Shown: positions 38,546 through 51,313 of the stretch, piece after piece
Layout of the letters: each line of letters opens with the position of its first letter
Position numbering within the stretch: the stretch's first letter is position 1
DNA from: Austropuccinia psidii
Lineage: Eukaryota > Basidiomycota > Pucciniomycetes > Pucciniales > Sphaerophragmiaceae
NCBI GenBank assembly: GCA_023105745.1
Contig: JALGQZ010000009.1
Span: 31,040,107 to 31,104,106, forward strand
Length of the DNA: 64,000 bases
Reading direction: 5' to 3'
Made by a program: the position numbers and the translations under genes
The notes under the pieces: generated by a model
What the model was told of the DNA's origin: nothing
What the model saw: only the letters and a program-made list of their open reading frames with translations
Database searches by the model: none

Positions 38546-39279
38546 ACATGGTTTTGACCTATTTTGGATTTATTCTTCTGTATTTTTGAGCCATATTCAC
38601 TATTTTGCAGGATTTGTTATCATAAAAGTAAGTCAATTTTGAATATTTTATTTTTCTTCAATCATATATCTTTCATTTTAGAAATATGATATATTTTCGC
38701 TTTATTATATATATCATCCTTAATAAATAAAAATTTCAATTTTCAGCAAAAAGTAATAAGAAAAAGCCATTTTTATTGAACGTTTTAAGATACAAATACT
38801 ATAATCTAGTCTAAATACCTTTGTTTTGAAACAAAGTGCAAGGAATTTAATTGAACTCATATTTCCATCAATAAATTAGTAATAAATATCAAAATAATGA
38901 AATAGTTATCTATTAATTGGAAAGATGTTTAGATTAATCATTTCTTTAACATTGAATTTCACTCAATTTGATGGGAAAATTAATAAAAACTTATATATTA
39001 ATAAATAGTGAAGACTAAAATGAATAATTCTAATGATTATATTTAATAATACAAAAAATAATTAAAGGATAATTCTTTACATATTTTTACTTGTTGTGGG
39101 TAAAAAAAACTCCATCATTAAAGGAATTAATTAACTGAAAAATTTAATATTATATTTTTACTTATAAATCATAAGTAAAAAGTCAAAATCAATTGAAAAT
39201 GTAAAAAACCCAGAAAAGGACCTTAAACATCTTTAAAGAAGAAAAAAGATTAAAATATTTTTGTTTTTTTATAAAATGA
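38546..39279 (+). other. Leader of the ancient gypsy relic
   Basis: AT-rich, no coding content. It occupies the place of the untranslated leader between PBS and gag in the related elements. Confidence 0.5.
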
Positions 39280-41600
39280 CTTCCAATTTTTTATTATTTT
39301 TTCTGAAAGTGGAAGAAGACTACATTCCACTAGAAACAAAGCTACAAGGAAATACATCTGTGGCAGCCTCAGAAGACAATGAGATTTTTCCAAAGACCAA
39401 AGGAAAACAAAAGAGGAACAGTGAAGTGGAAATACACTAAAAAGAGTGAACCCCAATAGCTGTAGCAAGGACCAAGAAAGCCAGGAAAGAACCAACCAAG
39501 AAGGTTGAATCAACCAAAGAGATTAATATACAAAAGATAGGAGCTATTAACCAAGCTGTAAACTATAAATTCAAATTTCCGAGGAGTATCAATCATATAT
39601 TTGTACAAGGGCCTTCTAGAAGTAAATAAGCCTTGAATACTACATAATCTTTTGTATTCTGGAATTTTATCAAATTGTTCACATGGCACCTCCATTTCTT
39701 AGGGATCGTGGATACACAAGAAATTAGCCAAAAAACTGGAAAAGAAGAAACAGAAGAGGAGGAATACAACCATCTGTTGGATAAGATGACCAACAATGGG
39801 CTCACAATAAGGGAGCGCCTACCCAAGGTATCATCCCACATCAAATGAAACACAGAACTATAGACAGAGGATTGGAAAGATGAAGAGCAGGTAGTGAAGA
39901 TAGACAAACTCCTGAAAGACCTAATTACCTTGAGTATGGACAAAATATTATCAGAATGGTAGCATCATGGGGAGAAGTAGGAATAAAAACCCAGAAGATC
40001 TTCCTCAAGAAAATGACTTCAAAAGACCTTATGAAAGAAATTAAAGGTTGGAATACAAATAAGAATTTCAGGCTCTTAGAAGAAAGAGAAACCAGAATGA
40101 GAGAGAACCAGGAATAAATCCAATACATAGAGAATTCTTGGAATATGGAAGATCCCAATCAGCTTCAGATACACTAAGGAATGGAAGAAGGAATTTCATC
40201 TTCCCCACAACCATCCAGAAATTCTAGGAATTACAAGCCAAACGCAAGTTCATCCAAGACTCCCCAGTTATCCCTAGTAGCTTCCAGAAAAACAAATTAT
40301 TTCAACCAGAGGAATAAGGAATAAAACCCCCTTATGAAAAAACTAATGAAATTGGTACAAGAGGTACTCAAAAATAAATAAAAATTGTACCTAAAAATAG
40401 TATTACTAGCTCAGAATAAATTGATCCAGAGCTCATTACTGATAATAAGATCCCCACTAATTATTTTGAGAGCAATTGAACTATGAATGATAGGCTCACA
40501 TGGGCCAATTCAGGACAATTAATTTAATGGCTATATGAGAATGCACAAACAGAAAGAAAATAAATAAAAACACTTCAGGGAGAAAATATCTTCCAGCATA
40601 CAGTAATCAAAGAAATGAAAACAAATTTGGCCAAAAATCTGGGAAGAATTTTACAAAACTAACAGAAAGTTGACCTCAACACAAAGGAAAAAACAAACTT
40701 TGATAATGAACTCAAGAAATGTCCAGAAGAAACAGAAAAAGCTTGGAAAAGATGTAGCATACATATATGAAAAAGGGGAACAAGAAGAGAAATTCTCTCC
40801 TCAAACAAACCAAGGTGATGAACCAATATAAAAAATTTCCAAAAAGTGGGAGAGTAAGAAAAATCAGGAAACCAAGTATCTGAATACCAGGAATTAAGGT
40901 CAAGGTTTGATTCCATCTACAAAGATGGTTAAAACCCCTTCATTCCTCTCAGAAAAAGGAATTAAAACAATGACTAGGAGTGTTATATTGAACTAAGCTC
41001 TCAGGAATTGGAGAATATTATAAAATAGAGCTCAATTTCTATATTAATGGATTCTTTTCATTCTAAAAAGATACCAGACTATTGGATCACCACAAGAATC
41101 AACCCTACATTCATAGGCCATGAAAACATATGGTAAACTGAAATGAAAGAGATACATGGCAGGAAAACCTGGAAATTGTGGAGAAATCAAATCATAAAAA
41201 ATTACATAAACTATACTATAATCTTTCCAAGAACCATAGTTATTGAGAGTGACAGATAATCTACAGATAAAGACACTTAAGAATGGTGTCTTCAAAAAAA
41301 CCAAAATACTTGATTCTGTTAATCCAAGCACGGAAATAGAAGGGAGGAACTATAAAGTTCTGCCTGGAAAAATGCAGAAAAAAAAGTAGCATTGATGACA
41401 TAGGAAATTTCATACAGCATGTAAAGAAATATACATCTATTGGGAGGAACACCTCTAAGAAAAACTAACTTTAAAAGCAAAAATAAGTCTTAAATGAAAG
41501 AAACCATGAAGTATAATGGTACAGAAGCACCTAAAAATGAAAATGTGTTCCATAACTACGGATAACCTCACTACTATTACAATAATTGCATAAAACCAAA
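39280..41600 (+). pseudogene. Ancient gypsy relic: Gag region
   Basis: The plus strand is purine-rich and reads, across many stops and shifts, as a diverged version of the Gag at 55444-57340. The clearest match is at about 41155-41450: a KTWKLWRNQIIKNY-like segment corresponds to the conserved WWKSEVITIWANNSW capsid region, and SIDDIGNFIQHVKKYTSIG corresponds to the segment ending ITRTRIGKTW. No intact zinc knuckle remains. Long minus-strand frames here (for example 39593-39943) are the antisense of A-rich former coding sequence and are not genes. Confidence 0.65.
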
Positions 41601-42400
41601 AAATAAATTGTATGCAATTGGTGAAGAGTCAGAGTCAGAACCAAAAGGGGACATATCTGATTCTGACTGGATGGGAAATGGCCTCATAGCAGATTTCAAA
41701 AGTCAATCAGATCACATAGAGCAGTACATAGTGGAATTTCATGAGGAAAACTCACTAGAAATAGAAGAAATAGAGTTAGACTCTGGAATACCACAAACAA
41801 AAACCAACAAAGAGCTCTGTAGGTATACACAAGATTAACAAGCATTTCTGGTAGAACCAAACAAGGGTATAGGGTTCATTAATGGTACACCTAAAAAACT
41901 GAATGTGTCAATAGAAAGCTCAAAACACCCACCAAGAACTGAAAAAGGAGCTAGTTTCTTTATAGTGGAAAAATGATACCCAAATAATAAGCTTCTCAAA
42001 TTGGAAGAAGAGATAATTCCTAATAAAGCTAGAAACTAAAAAAAAGTCATCAGGAAGAATGAATTCTCTCAGGAATATTATAAAAGAAATAGTTTCCCCT
42101 CACAAGAAAGGAAATTTCAGACCAAGACATGAAGTTTTAGTCTTGGAAAATTCACAGGTACAAGGATTCTTGCTTGCAAAAGAATACCAAAGAATTTATG
42201 GCAGGGACATCTGTGATAGGACAAAAAGGCATCTCACTATAGTAAAAAAAAAAAATTTATCCTTTGATATAAATTGTATCAAAAATGAAAAAATCCTGAT
42301 ATACCCATTTTAGGAATTCAAAGAAGCCGAATATGGCACACAAATTAAAAGTAAAATGAAGCTAAACCTACTCAAAGTAATTAGAAAGCAAAGATAAGCT
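41601..42400 (+). pseudogene. Ancient gypsy relic: protease region
   Basis: Acidic linker frame at 41608-41838, then a frame at 42059-42313 whose LLAKEYQRIYGRDI and following residues align with ILGNDYLNIYGIDI at the C-terminal end of the protease in the young element. The catalytic DTG motif itself is not recognisable. Stops and shifts throughout. Confidence 0.65.
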
Positions 42401-43080
42401 TTTTAAATTGGGAATGAACCCCTAGAAAAATTTGAAGGGCAAGAAATAGAACTATACCTGGATTTGGAAAGAACTTATCCACCTATTCTCAGAGGACCAC
42501 CATATACAGAAATCCTGGAGACTGGGAAAGACATTGGAAAACACACCAATGTGCTTCTAGAAATGGGGGTAATTAGAAAGATAGGAAAAAAGGAAATAGT
42601 AGAACTCACTACACCAGTACTGAATACATGGAACAATGGAAAGTACAGATTTTTTGGAGACTTCAGAGCCCTGAACAGCTATGCAAAAGTAGACAGGTAC
42701 CCTACTTCATGGATACCTCATGAAATAGATAATCTTGTAAAAGACAAGTTCCTCTTAAATATGGACTGCATGAAAGTCTTCCACCAGAATGGAGTAAAGA
42801 AAAACTCCATAAAATTACTAAGAAATATATGAGTCTACCAGAATGTCACTTTCAATCAATAAGGCACCAGCCTACTTCCAAAAAATGTGGACATCATTTT
42901 TCAAGATGCGATGATGGAAGGGTGGATGGTAGCTAAAATTGATTATATCATAGTATGATCAGAAAAATGGAATGAAAATCACCCTAAGAAAAGTGGCTAC
43001 ACATGACAGCAGGCTTTGCATTTGGAGATAAGCTTTTACTCAGATTAGAATGAGCTTGGAGCCTACCTCTGAACTATATT
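42401..43080 (+). pseudogene. Ancient gypsy relic: reverse transcriptase, truncated
   Basis: The frame to 42832 contains YPPILRGPPYTEI, LLEMGVIRKIGKKEIVELTTPV, FGDFRALNSY and NMDCMKVFHQN, in the order of the RT at 58230-58560. Downstream, after shifts, are a diverged YQRM-like segment, EGWMVAKIDYIIV (the YIDD box degraded to KIDY) and an MKITLRK segment. The similarity fades near 43080, so RNase H, integrase and the 3' LTR are absent, probably by deletion or loss of recognisable sequence. Confidence 0.8.
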
Positions 43081-46000
43081 GAGCTCAAGATACGAGTTTT
43101 TTAATATTCCATGTTATTTCAAGCCACTGGAATATCACATAATCTAAAAGAATCTTATTCCTTATTCAATTGATAAAATACAATAATAGTATGAAGTATA
43201 AAATTTATCTCCCTTTCAATTTTCCTCTTCATTAGAATATCATTGACTATGAAAATTTGAGCTTATAGATACAGAATTTGTTTTAACACCTCTACTTGTC
43301 TCTTGAAGGCCATAATGAAACAAATTCAGTTTTCAAAAGAAAAAAATATTTTCTCTTAATTAATCAAATAATTCATCTTACTTTATAGCAAAAGTACTAC
43401 TTTTTCATTTTTCAGAAGATTTCTTAAATAACTACCACTTTTTAATAAAAGCCAAATATTAAAAGAATAATTTGAGCTGTTTTTTGACTTTTATATTCAG
43501 ATTTATTTAAGCTCAAAGTTAAATATAACATATTATTAATATCCATTCTTATTAATAATTTCTAAAAGACAAAGAACAATTCATATCTCTTTTATTTATT
43601 GATTAGGATGTTTTTAGTTCAATTCTTATTTTGATTGTTTTCTTATTCTATATTTATTTTTTTTATGAAAATCATAGGTATTTCTACCATTGATAATTCT
43701 ATATCTCTTTTTTAAAGAGAAAATATTTCATTAACGTTTGTATTTTGAATTTTATCTTTTGATAATTGAAATAGCAGTCGCGGGCTCTGTGCAGCACAGC
43801 ACATGCTACTGGAAAAGGGCTGAGATTTGTGAAAATAAAAATTTAAGGAATTTTGAATCACACTGATTGAGATTGGATGAAAACTGACAGAAATTTTTCA
43901 ATATTGGGGGTTACAGGACCTTTCATGAAAAATTGTTGATGATTTTCACCAGGTTTACAGTAGCAGGCTCTACAGGGCTACCAATGTGAGTTTCAATCCA
44001 AAATTAATATTTAAAGCTAATTAAACAAATTTAAAAATTAAAACAAGGGTATCATAATAAAACAGAAAAAAATTATAGTAGAACCTCACATAAATTGGAG
44101 AAATACTAAATAAAAATTAATTAACTATATAATACAATATTATAAAATCATAAAACAATAAATTAAAAAACTCAAAAAACTAAATATAATAAAGAAAAGG
44201 GAGTTTTAAATAGTATCAGTAATACAGCCATTGCTACTGTATTTTTTCAAACAGAAAATTAAAAAAAGAATTTTATAAATAATAATAAAAAGAGAAATAG
44301 CTCAGTTTCAACAGATATTTTTATTATTGATTTTCTCAAGTTATCCTTCTAATTTTAGTTTAATTTTTTGGAAAAAACATTTTTTAACTCATTCCTTTCT
44401 GGTTTCCTGTATTCTGTTTTATCCTTATAAAATAAGAAATGGTACTTGATTGAGTAACAAAACATGTCAGAGGTGTTTATAGAAAATTTCTGACCTAAAT
44501 ATAATGCTTATAATATTGGATAAAGACCTCAATATTATGTTTTATTTCCATAAATGAGGACAAATTAACTAAATTTCTGATATATATCCAAAAATCTTAC
44601 TCATATTATTCAGTAAGAAATATTCCAAAAAGCGTCATTCAACTGTAATCCTGGTCAAACAATCTCAACCCAAAATATGACTGTATAATTATACTTTTAG
44701 TAGGTTTGGAGAATATTTTGGGCTTTCAAAATGACATTTTTATTGAAATTTAATTATAATTTCATTTATTAATGCATACTTCTCACTTTTTAAATGGAAA
44801 TGACTTCAATGTAAGAAAAAAAACTCCATTTATGAGCTTGAAAATCTTTTGAGATGAAAATTTACTAGATTAATATTCAAGGAAAGTCAAACAGATTTCA
44901 ATTCCTTGGGAAATGTTCAAAGAATAACCAAAAATATTTGGAGAGTGATTTAGACAATACTTTGAAGCTGGTTTGACATGGCTCTGAAGTAAATTTTGTA
45001 ACTCTTAAACGGTACTTTTGGAAAGGTTCCAGCTTATCTTTGTGTCCTCTCTTTGCAAAATGTCACTTTATTCAATACTTTAAGACTCCTTCTCAAAAAA
45101 AAGATAAAAAATAAAAAAAATAATTATTCAAATATTATATCTGAAAGAAACTCAAGTGATCTATAAATCTACTTCAATAAGCTTCAATTTTTAAATTTCT
45201 CATGATCCTGACTTTACTACTTTCTTCAGTTTTTATGCATTTATCAGTGTAAATTCAACTTCAAGAACTTGTAATAGTCTTTCTGTATACACTTTGAAAA
45301 ATATTTTTTTATAAAAGACATCATTTATCACATTTTTGTCTCTAGATAACAATGGATTTCAATCATCACAAAAAAATCAGCTGAATTGTCTATTTCTTCA
45401 GAAATGAGTAGTGGCATATTCTTTGAAATAGATATTTCATATTGAGATTAGTTATCCTTAAATGGCTAATAAGATTATATAAAGGTATCCAAAATGTCTT
45501 TGAGAAAGATTCAGTTTTGAGACATTATGAAATAATTTCATCAATCAATTTTGAGAGCTTAGTTTTTTTCATTGCTTATCAATTATAAAATAAAAATATC
45601 ACTATGGCGATAGCTGAGATATGAAGCAATTAAGTGTAGCTAACATTTCCAATTTGTTAAGCCATGGAGGGCCCTTCATACATCCTCATAGTTGAAAAAG
45701 GGATTTAAATACAAATTAACTTTAAAAAAATGAAAAATGGCTATTAAATAGAATCAAAATAATCCCAAAAGAAAACAGATAGCCTATGGTACATATTAGA
45801 TATCTTTAAATGAGTTAATTATTGATGAAAGTTAATTTCATACTCTCTTAAAATTGAAACATTTTATTCAATTTACCCTCTAAAGGATATATTAATATAT
45901 GGTATTGAATCTGTATTACACTTCTTGAAATGGCTTCCCCCCAAGCTTCATGAGATAAAAACTCAGAAGATGATTAATTGTTTAAAATATAATCATAGAT

Positions 46001-46930
46001 TTTCAGCTTTTCAAGTAACCCACTATATCAAGAGGTTTATTTCATAATTGATTATACTCAGAAGGGATATATGGGGTGATATATGAATTTTAAATAAGAA
46101 AGAAAAAGATTGAATGGGCCAAAAAATAAAGGAAATTGATATTCTAGTTGCTTATGAGAAGAAATTATGCAAAATATCAAGCAGTATTTTCTTCATGAAG
46201 ATCATGATGATTGATAATTCAAGACTTGCTATCTTATAATGAAATATTTCCAATGGAAATATGAATCCAAATATTCTACTTTAAATATTCATATTTTCTG
46301 GATATTAGTGAAAATACCCCTTCTACAGAGGCTTATGGCCATAAATGATACTTAATATCACTAATTATGTACTTCAACTTCATGATAATTTCTTCAAAAT
46401 AGATTAGTAAAAGTAAGCTTTATGATCTTCTCCAATATAAAATACAACAATTAAGCTGATAATAAAAGAAGAGTAGGAAATACAATGTCTCAATAAACAT
46501 GGATTTTATTGAGAGAAAATGGTTTTATAGCAGGGCTTCTCTCTTTTAGTATGAATTCACAGAAACTTGTTAAAGAATTGAGAATTATTCATTGATAGAA
46601 GCTTCTAGACTTCAAGTATCCTACTTTCAATATAACTTATATGTATCTTCAGAGATTTGAGCTATACAGATTATTCATATTGAAGCTGTAATATTTATGT
46701 TAAAATGTATAGGAAATAATTCAAAGTTTTTTTTCATGAAAGGATCTCAATTAAAAGAAAATTGAAATAAATGGAGAATGGAGAAAATTAATTTTATCAT
46801 GCATTGTCAAACCATTGAGCTTTGAAAATTCATATCAAAAACTAATGTTAAGCCTATTGAGTTTAGGTTTTGTGGCTTGAAGTTCTTCCAAAACTTCTTT
46901 CTCTACATTGAAATTCTTTTAAAGCTCCTA
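43081..46930. other. AT-rich region without recognisable genes
   Basis: No coding domain seen. GC-richer patches at 43772-43811 and 43955-43983 share a CAGT..C.GGCTCT motif, and the first contains the hairpin CTGTGC-A-GCACAG. A TAGTAGAACCTCACAT-like string near 44076 recalls pogo-type termini but has no partner. Confidence 0.6.
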
Positions 46931-48793
46931 TGTGAGCTCTGAAATATATTTTACATACCCAATTAGGCCACAATTTTCAGTAAAATAAACTATGAACTAT
47001 GCATAACCCATAAGTCATTCATATATCCAAAATTAATCATTTTTTATTTAAGAAAAGATGAATTTTGTTTTGAGTAAGTAAGTCCATGAATTCTACACAA
47101 AGAATCACCTAGGGTAGCTCCATAGAGGGAATAAGCTTAAATCAACTCTATGTGGTGGTAATATGGAAAATACTTCAATACCACATAAAAGAATAGTGAA
47201 AATATTTGTTTTTCCCAATTTCATGCCAAAATAATGGGAATGTGAGAAAACTGATGTTACATATACACTAAGATAAGTTTTATGCATATTTTTGGCACTT
47301 AAAAACATAGTATTATTACATAAAGGTTTGGTACACCCATAGTGGATATCAGTCTTGAAGCATGAATTACTATTTTTGACACAAAAATAGCTAAGGGGAA
47401 AACAAGACATTAAAGAGAGCCAGGGTACCAAAATTCTGAGGCCTCTGAAGAATGAAAATATGTAAAGCTTGGATTCATTGCTGATAATGACCCAACTAGT
47501 ATACTAAAGCCTTTTGGGAACTTGGTTACCAAGCTAAAGTCCCATTAAATTATTAGAAAATTGCAAATAAGCTGCTATTTTGATGTGACGAGGAGGTAAA
47601 GAGCAAATGTGACTCCTGTAACCATTTCAATTTTTGGTTATTTTACATTTATAAATGTTAAAAGATTAATCAAAACTGTTTTTTCACTATGATCAATTCA
47701 TTTAACTCATGGAAACCAGTTATACTGTGGTATTTGAAATTATAGGTAAAATAAGGTAAAAACTTGAAAAAGTCATTACAAATACAATTATTAGTGGATA
47801 TCTCTTAAAATTTCAGGAACCATGTATAATGGTATAATCCATAAAGAAACTTAAATAAATTATTACTTCATAATTCAAATTAAAAGTTTTAATTACAGTC
47901 AATTCTTGATGATTCCACATGAAACACTGAATCTTCAAAAATTTACAGAAAATAAAAGCTGTGATGAAATTTCAAATAACATGGATAACTTTTAGAAATA
48001 ATTTTCTACAGTTTCTAATCCCTTTCTTCTTAACCATAAATGGGTTGGCAGTCATGTAAAAGACTCAATTGAGTAATTATGATAATATTACATGACAACA
48101 GATGGGGCAATCAATAATCTAAGGAGGATAATTGGTTTCTAACTAACTTGCTTTTAGGTTCTCTCCATGGAACACCTCTGTGACCTATTTTCCACTTAGA
48201 AGAGATCTCCTCTTTCTGTTTTTTCCAACTCATCTTATCATTCAATAATATCTTTAGTACCAACAAGCAAGTATTAGTTGAAATCTTTTCTTAAGTGTTT
48301 TAAGTATTTCTAAATCAATCAGAAAGAAGTGAAATCATAGAAATATACTATTTAAAATATAATTTAATTATTATATCTTTGTATAATTATTAGAAAGAAA
48401 TTCTGATCCTTTAAATCCATAATTTATTTTCCAAATCTCTCCACCAACTCTTTTCAAGGTTTTATTGGAGTATTAATGAGTGGCTTTTATTAACTATTAG
48501 CATTTTTCTCTAGTAATAGTTTTCTTCAAGAATTCTCTTTATAATTATTGTTAAAAAAGATAATTATATATTAAAATAATTTTGTTATTACATACTTCTT
48601 ATAATTGATTCTTGTAGAGAATTACTGCTTACTGTTATAATCACTAGTAATGTATAACAAGTAAAAGAAATAATTAAGTAATGATTTTTTTGATAGTTTT
48701 TATAATAAGCTTCTTTATTATATTTCATAAGGACAGTCATAGTACTGTTGATTCATAGTAATAGTTTCACCAGTTTTGTAAACACATCTGACA
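46931..48793 (+). mobile_element. 5' LTR of the old Ty3/gypsy element, 1863 bp
   Basis: Starts TGTGAGCTCTGAAATATATT and ends ACACATCTGACA. It is collinear with the LTRs of the younger element but clearly more diverged and with small indels. The candidate splice donor reads GCAAGT at 48267-48272 instead of GTAAGT. The matching 3' LTR lies beyond the window or is lost, so its target duplication cannot be checked; the five bases on the left are TCCTA. Confidence 0.9.
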
Positions 48794-48795
48794 TT

Positions 48796-48806
48796 TGGGG
48801 GCCTGG
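48796..48806 (+). promoter_or_regulatory. Primer-binding site of the old gypsy element
   Basis: TGGGGGCCTGG begins two bases after the LTR end, identical to the other two gypsy PBSs in the window. Confidence 0.85.
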
Positions 48807-49179
48807 ATGTGTTTTTTGAACCTTGAACCCTTTATTAATATATTTTTAAGCTCTGAAATATATTAATTTTGATAATTCTTTCCTTCATTTTGAAATTAAA
48901 ATATTTTTATTTTCGAATTTGTCTTAAAATATTTCTTCATTGAGGAATTTGGATTGATTTTATATTGTTTTAAATGTGGCTTTTCACATCCAAAAACCTA
49001 TAAAATTCTTCTTTGAGTTACTCTTAATTAAATTTTGATTCAAAATCTTAAATTTGAATTCTTATTCTTGAAAAAGAATAATTTTTTATATAAAAGAAAA
49101 TAATAAAACTATAAATTTTTCTCAAAAAATCTTGAAAGTATGGAAAAAAATAATTTGCTTTTGTCAGATTTTTCTCTAT
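48807..49179 (+). other. Leader of the old gypsy element
   Basis: AT-rich, collinear with the leader at 54857-55233. The AG of the acceptor found in the younger copy (TTCTAG) is mutated here (TCTCTAT). Confidence 0.6.
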
Positions 49180-49338
49180 TGTCTTTAATTGAGTAGATTG
49201 CAGCTGGTAATAAGCTCAGTAAGATATAAATTACTAGTTCAAAATATTCAGAAGCAGAATCTGAAGAAAGTATTGAAGTGAAAATCGCTAAAAGAGGCAC
49301 TTTATTTAAAGTAGAAATATCCAAAAAACCACCAAAAG
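49180..49338 (+). pseudogene. Old gypsy element: decayed upstream exon
   Basis: Corresponds to the candidate exon at 55234-55392. The first part has stops, but SEAESEESIEVKIAKRGTLF, followed by a KKPPKG-type end, is conserved at the protein level with the younger copy. It is followed by the same GTGTGT donor-like sequence. Conservation between two diverged copies suggests it was once translated. Confidence 0.55.
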
Positions 49339-49388
49339 GTGTGTGTTCTCTGTCTTTATTCTTCATTTTATCTGAAATTGATGTGGAA

Positions 49389-51308
49389 ATGGTGCATATA
49401 AGAAATGGAAACAATTATTCAGTCCAACCAGATGTATCTGGAAAAGGAAGAGGCAAGACCAGAACCAGATCTGGAAGGCCTTCCTCAAGAAAGGCACATC
49501 TGGAGGATGCCAGAGTTTACCCCCATTCCCCAAGGTCTTTACCAAAAACCTTTCACATTAAATCTTATCCTGAACTTATTCAAGGTAATGTTTTAAGGAT
49601 TGGACCAATTAAAAGTGAAATCCATAGAAATATATCAGTCCCAGTACAAAATCTGGAACAGAGAAGCCCAGGAAGAGCAATCTGAAATTTTCCAAGCCTT
49701 TGGCAGGGGGCCATGAACTCCTACTTACACATCAAGAGCTTTCTGGGTCAGGAAAAGACCATAAAGCTCTTAGTTGGATGGAGTCCCTTTTCCTGAAAGT
49801 AAAAGGTCAAAAAGTTAAATAATTGGTTGAAGAACCAAAGTCTTTTATCCATAGACCAGAAGAAAGAGTTGGAAATGACCCCAGCTTTGGAGAAGGAAGG
49901 CCCAGTGGAATCAACCAGCTGCAAAACAGATTCAGAAGTGTCCAAAGACAAACCCAAAGGACATAAGAAGAAGCAGAGAGGTCCCAAAAACAATCAGGGA
50001 AAAGGCAAATGCAAAGATACTTGGAACAGACCTTACCCACAAAGATACAGGATTCCCAAGTCAGAGCCTTCAGCTGTGGACAGTGTATTAAATATGGCCA
50101 GAACCATTATGCGATTCACAGCCTTGGAGCAGAAAAGAATGAACAGGAATTTTACATGCAAATGATGGATTGAATGAAACACATTAAATATAGTATTGAT
50201 GTACAACTTGGTAGATTTGATAAATAACAAAAGAAATTGACATCAAATATTAATTACTCAAGAAACAATGACGGAACTTTCAATGAATGCTTTAGAGTAT
50301 CTGAGGTGAGACCTGAGTCAATTTAAAATAAATATGATGGAATTGAGAAAAAATTTCAATTAAAGGATGATGAAGTAGAAAATCACATTTGTGACCAACC
50401 TAAAAATCTGAAAGAACATGTCTTGGAAATAGTTGCTAATAGAAATTGTTTTGAAACACATCTAAAAAGAAGTGATAATGAAACACAAAGGTTAAAGCAT
50501 GAAATAATTCCACAGGTGACATAAATTCATAAGAATTATGGACCAAATTCACATATTCCCAGACATTCCACACCTCTAACTGGAGAAAAACTTCCTGTAA
50601 AAGAAAGTTTGACCCCTTTTCTAGGCAAAAATGTGATCTCTGAAAGATATATTTCCAAGCTAGAAGAATGGCCAACAATTTCTGGTGAAGTTGAATATAA
50701 CCATATTGATTTCATTCAAACAATTGATATGTTTGGGGAAGAGCTTCATATACCTGATGAAATGATAGTGGGTAAATTACACCCCTTGCTTACCAGAACT
50801 TGAAAGAAATGGTATTACAACATGAGAAAATAAAATGGTAAACATTATTGGTCTTGGTGGAAATCTGAAATAATCAGCAGATGGGCTAACAATTTCTGGA
50901 GGCTTAATAGCGAAAATGCTCTTGAGAGTGCCATTTTTAACTCAGAAAAAGATAGACCACTCACTTGGTTCCTCAAACAGAAAGATTGATTATCTGCTTT
51001 ACACCCAGGTATGTCTGACTCAATGATTAATATGAAAATATTAAGAAAATGTGGAAGTGAACTAGAACATGCTATCAAGTGCAGATGTGTAGAGCTGTTT
51101 TCAACAGAAGAATACATCAATGCAATGGAAGACATCACTACTAGGACAAGGATTGGCAAAACCTGTACTAAAATTCCTATAAAGTCCAAAATAGTACCAA
51201 AAACTTCTACAGAAAACAGAAGACCTGAAAGACCTGTCTTAAGTTTTCATAAATGTGGGAGCAGCTCAAATTTAGCCAACACTTAAGCCAAAAAGAAAAA
51301 ATAAATGA
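49389..51308 (+). pseudogene. Old gypsy element: Gag
   Basis: ATG at 49389 (MVHIRNG) as in the younger copy. The segments GGHELLLTHQELSGSGKDH, IPRHSTPLTGEKL, SKLEEWPTISGE, WWKSEIISRWANN, PLTWFLKQKD and MINMKILRKCGSELEHAIK follow in the same order as the Gag at 55444-57340, with frameshifts and at least nine stops. The CCHC knuckle is ruined: Phe, Asn and a stop replace the first Cys, the His and the last Cys. At the position of the TGA that ends Gag in the younger copy, this copy is open (TPFLGKN), showing that the TGA is a private mutation of the younger one. Confidence 0.92.
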
Positions 51309-51313
51309 AGTTC
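51309..51313. repeat. Target duplication AGTTC, left copy
   Basis: AGTTC precedes the TGTCAC start of the inserted LTR; AATTC follows its end at 52838-52842. There is one difference, and the gag-pol alignment to the younger copy resumes exactly here. Confidence 0.8.

Noticed and set aside
39250..41452. Cluster of minus-strand open frames of 60-116 codons
   Set aside because: They are antisense to a purine-rich, decayed gypsy Gag on the plus strand; low stop density arises from the A-rich former coding strand, and no domain is visible.
44076..44100. TAGTAGAACCTCACAT string resembling pogo/Tigger termini
   Set aside because: No inverted partner within about 1 kb and no transposase remnant.
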